Below are positions 5,347 through 6,121 of a stretch of 6,121 bases of DNA, one piece after another. The number at the start of each line of letters is the position of its first letter. Position 1 is the first letter of the stretch. This stretch comes from Paenibacillus sp. (GTDB taxonomy: Bacteria; Bacillota; Bacilli; Paenibacillales; Paenibacillaceae), in assembly GCA_029256665.1 (NCBI GenBank), contig JAQSXN010000261.1, positions 1 through 6,121 on the forward strand. The letters run 5' to 3'. A program made the translations under genes and the position numbers. A model generated the notes under the pieces. It did not search any database. It was not told where the DNA came from and was given only the letters and a program-made list of their open reading frames with translations.

Positions 5347-6121
5347 ATTCGTTACCTGACTACCGACGATAAATCCTTGTTCGTATACGAAGCGCTGGCC
5401 TCCAGGGCGAGACTCGATATTCTCGATCGGCTGGCCAAACGTCCGATGAGCGTAAAGGAAATCGCCGAGGCGCTTTCCTTCTCTTCCGCAACCGTAACGG
5501 TTCATGTCCAAAAGCTGGAGGAAGCCGGCCTCGTCGCATGTACGCCGGCGCCCGGCAAACATGGCAGGCAAAAGATATGTACGCTTGCCGCCGACTCCTT
5601 CCAAGGAAGCTTTCGCACGCGCGCCGGATCCGGTTACCTCGATCCTTTGCAATGCTCGATTCGCGTCGGGCATTATACGGATTTTGCCGTTAAACCCACA
5701 TGCGGACTCGCGACGGCCTCCTCTTTCGTCGGCCAGCTTGACGATCCCCGTTATTTCTCGGATCCTCGTCGATTCGACGCCGACGCGCTTTGGTTTGCCT
5801 CGGGTTTCGTCGAATACAGGATCCCGAATTATTTGCTGCAAGATCAACGACTCGCCAGAATCGACATTTCGCTGGAGTTGTGTTCGGAAGCGCCCGGCAG
5901 CAACGCCATATATCCGTCCGACATTTCGTTCGAGCTATGCGGCGCGCCGCTTGGCACGTGGACTTGCCCAGGCGACTTTGGCGACAAGCGTGGGCGGCTC
6001 AATCCGGAATGGTGGCCGACCGCGAACAAAACCCAATACGGCTTGCTCAAGATCATATCGGTTACGGAAGAAGGCGCCTTCATCGACGGTGTCAAGCTGT
6101 CCGACACGGCGATCGGCGACG
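5347..6121 (+). CDS. ArsR-type winged-helix regulator with large C-terminal domain, partial, apparent ATT start
   Basis: The open frame runs to the right edge, giving 258 visible residues with the C-terminus missing. Residues 11-80 are an ArsR/SmtB winged helix: EALASRARLDILDRLA, then MSVKEIAEALSFSSATVTVHVQKLEEAGLV with recognition helix near 46-58, and the wing around 64-80. From about 100 onward comes a beta-rich domain with conserved blocks I associate with long ArsR-like regulators of Paenibacillus: HYTDF and PTCGLA (109-122), DDPRYF (132-137), EYRIPNYL (156-163), SEAPGSN with PSDI (180-193), TWTCPGDFGDKRG (204-216) and NPEWW plus TQYGLL (219-234). No metal-binding Cys motif of metal-sensing ArsR proteins is seen in the recognition helix. 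The domain may sense a small ligand, perhaps a sugar, but this is not known. It diverges from the enolase-family gene and shares a sequence element with it. The frame lacks ATG, GTG or TTG near its ribosome binding site; TTG at 5377 and ATG at 5446 would remove conserved N-terminal residues. Confidence 0.8.
   Translation, partial: MRYLTTDDKSLFVYEALASRARLDILDRLAKRPMSVKEIAEALSFSSATVTVHVQKLEEAGLVACTPAPGKHGRQKICTLAADSFQGSFRTRAGSGYLDPLQCSIRVGHYTDFAVKPTCGLATASSFVGQLDDPRYFSDPRRFDADALWFASGFVEYRIPNYLLQDQRLARIDISLELCSEAPGSNAIYPSDISFELCGAPLGTWTCPGDFGDKRGRLNPEWWPTANKTQYGLLKIISVTEEGAFIDGVKLSDTAIGD

Noticed and set aside
5320..6107. Two minus-strand frames (5320-5847 and 5844-6107) with a 4-base overlap that looks like an operon.
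   Set aside because: They lie opposite the winged-helix regulator, have no family resemblance and no ribosome binding sites; the plus-strand frame is clearly the real protein.

Overview
The window looks like chromosomal DNA of a low-to-mid GC Bacillota, most likely Paenibacillus or a close relative. The basis is strong AGGAGG-type ribosome binding sites, a UvrX/YqjW-type Y-family polymerase under Bacillus-type LexA (DinR) boxes, a DUF4037 protein, and an ArsR-type regulator with a long C-terminal domain of a kind I associate with Paenibacillus. The species call is inference. No rRNA, tRNA, CRISPR array, insertion sequence or phage gene was seen.

Layout from left to right: (1) 1-424, minus strand: the N-terminal 141 codons of a VOC-superfamily (glyoxalase/dioxygenase fold) protein, cut by the window edge, with an extended -10 promoter set inside an inverted repeat. 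(2) 557-1624, minus: a DUF4037 protein with an intact nucleotidyltransferase signature and a GTG start. (3) 1625-1872: a leader region and a large GC-rich hairpin just past the end of the next operon. (4) 1873-3786, minus: a compact three-gene SOS cassette with overlapping genes. In transcription order it encodes a 66-residue WYL/YolD-like mini-protein, a complete Y-family translesion polymerase with a beta-clamp motif, and a 155-residue protein whose first 30 residues look YolD-like but whose remainder does not. Two LexA boxes precede it. (5) 3921-3968: a textbook bidirectional terminator. (6) 4008-5177, minus: an enolase-superfamily enzyme of the mandelate-racemase type. (7) 5178-5346: a divergent control region. 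(8) 5347-6121 and beyond, plus: an ArsR-type winged-helix regulator with a large C-terminal domain, cut by the right edge, whose only well-placed start codon is ATT.

Two functional units stand out. The SOS cassette should be derepressed when LexA is cleaved after DNA damage, supplying an error-prone polymerase together with two small accessory proteins in the position usually held by YolD, a family predicted to play a UmuD-like part. The sugar-acid-type enolase and the divergent regulator share a 9-base element (ACTAATTAA) placed upstream of each start, so the regulator probably controls the enzyme, itself, or both. The DUF4037 and VOC genes have their own promoter-like signals and no evident link to either unit.
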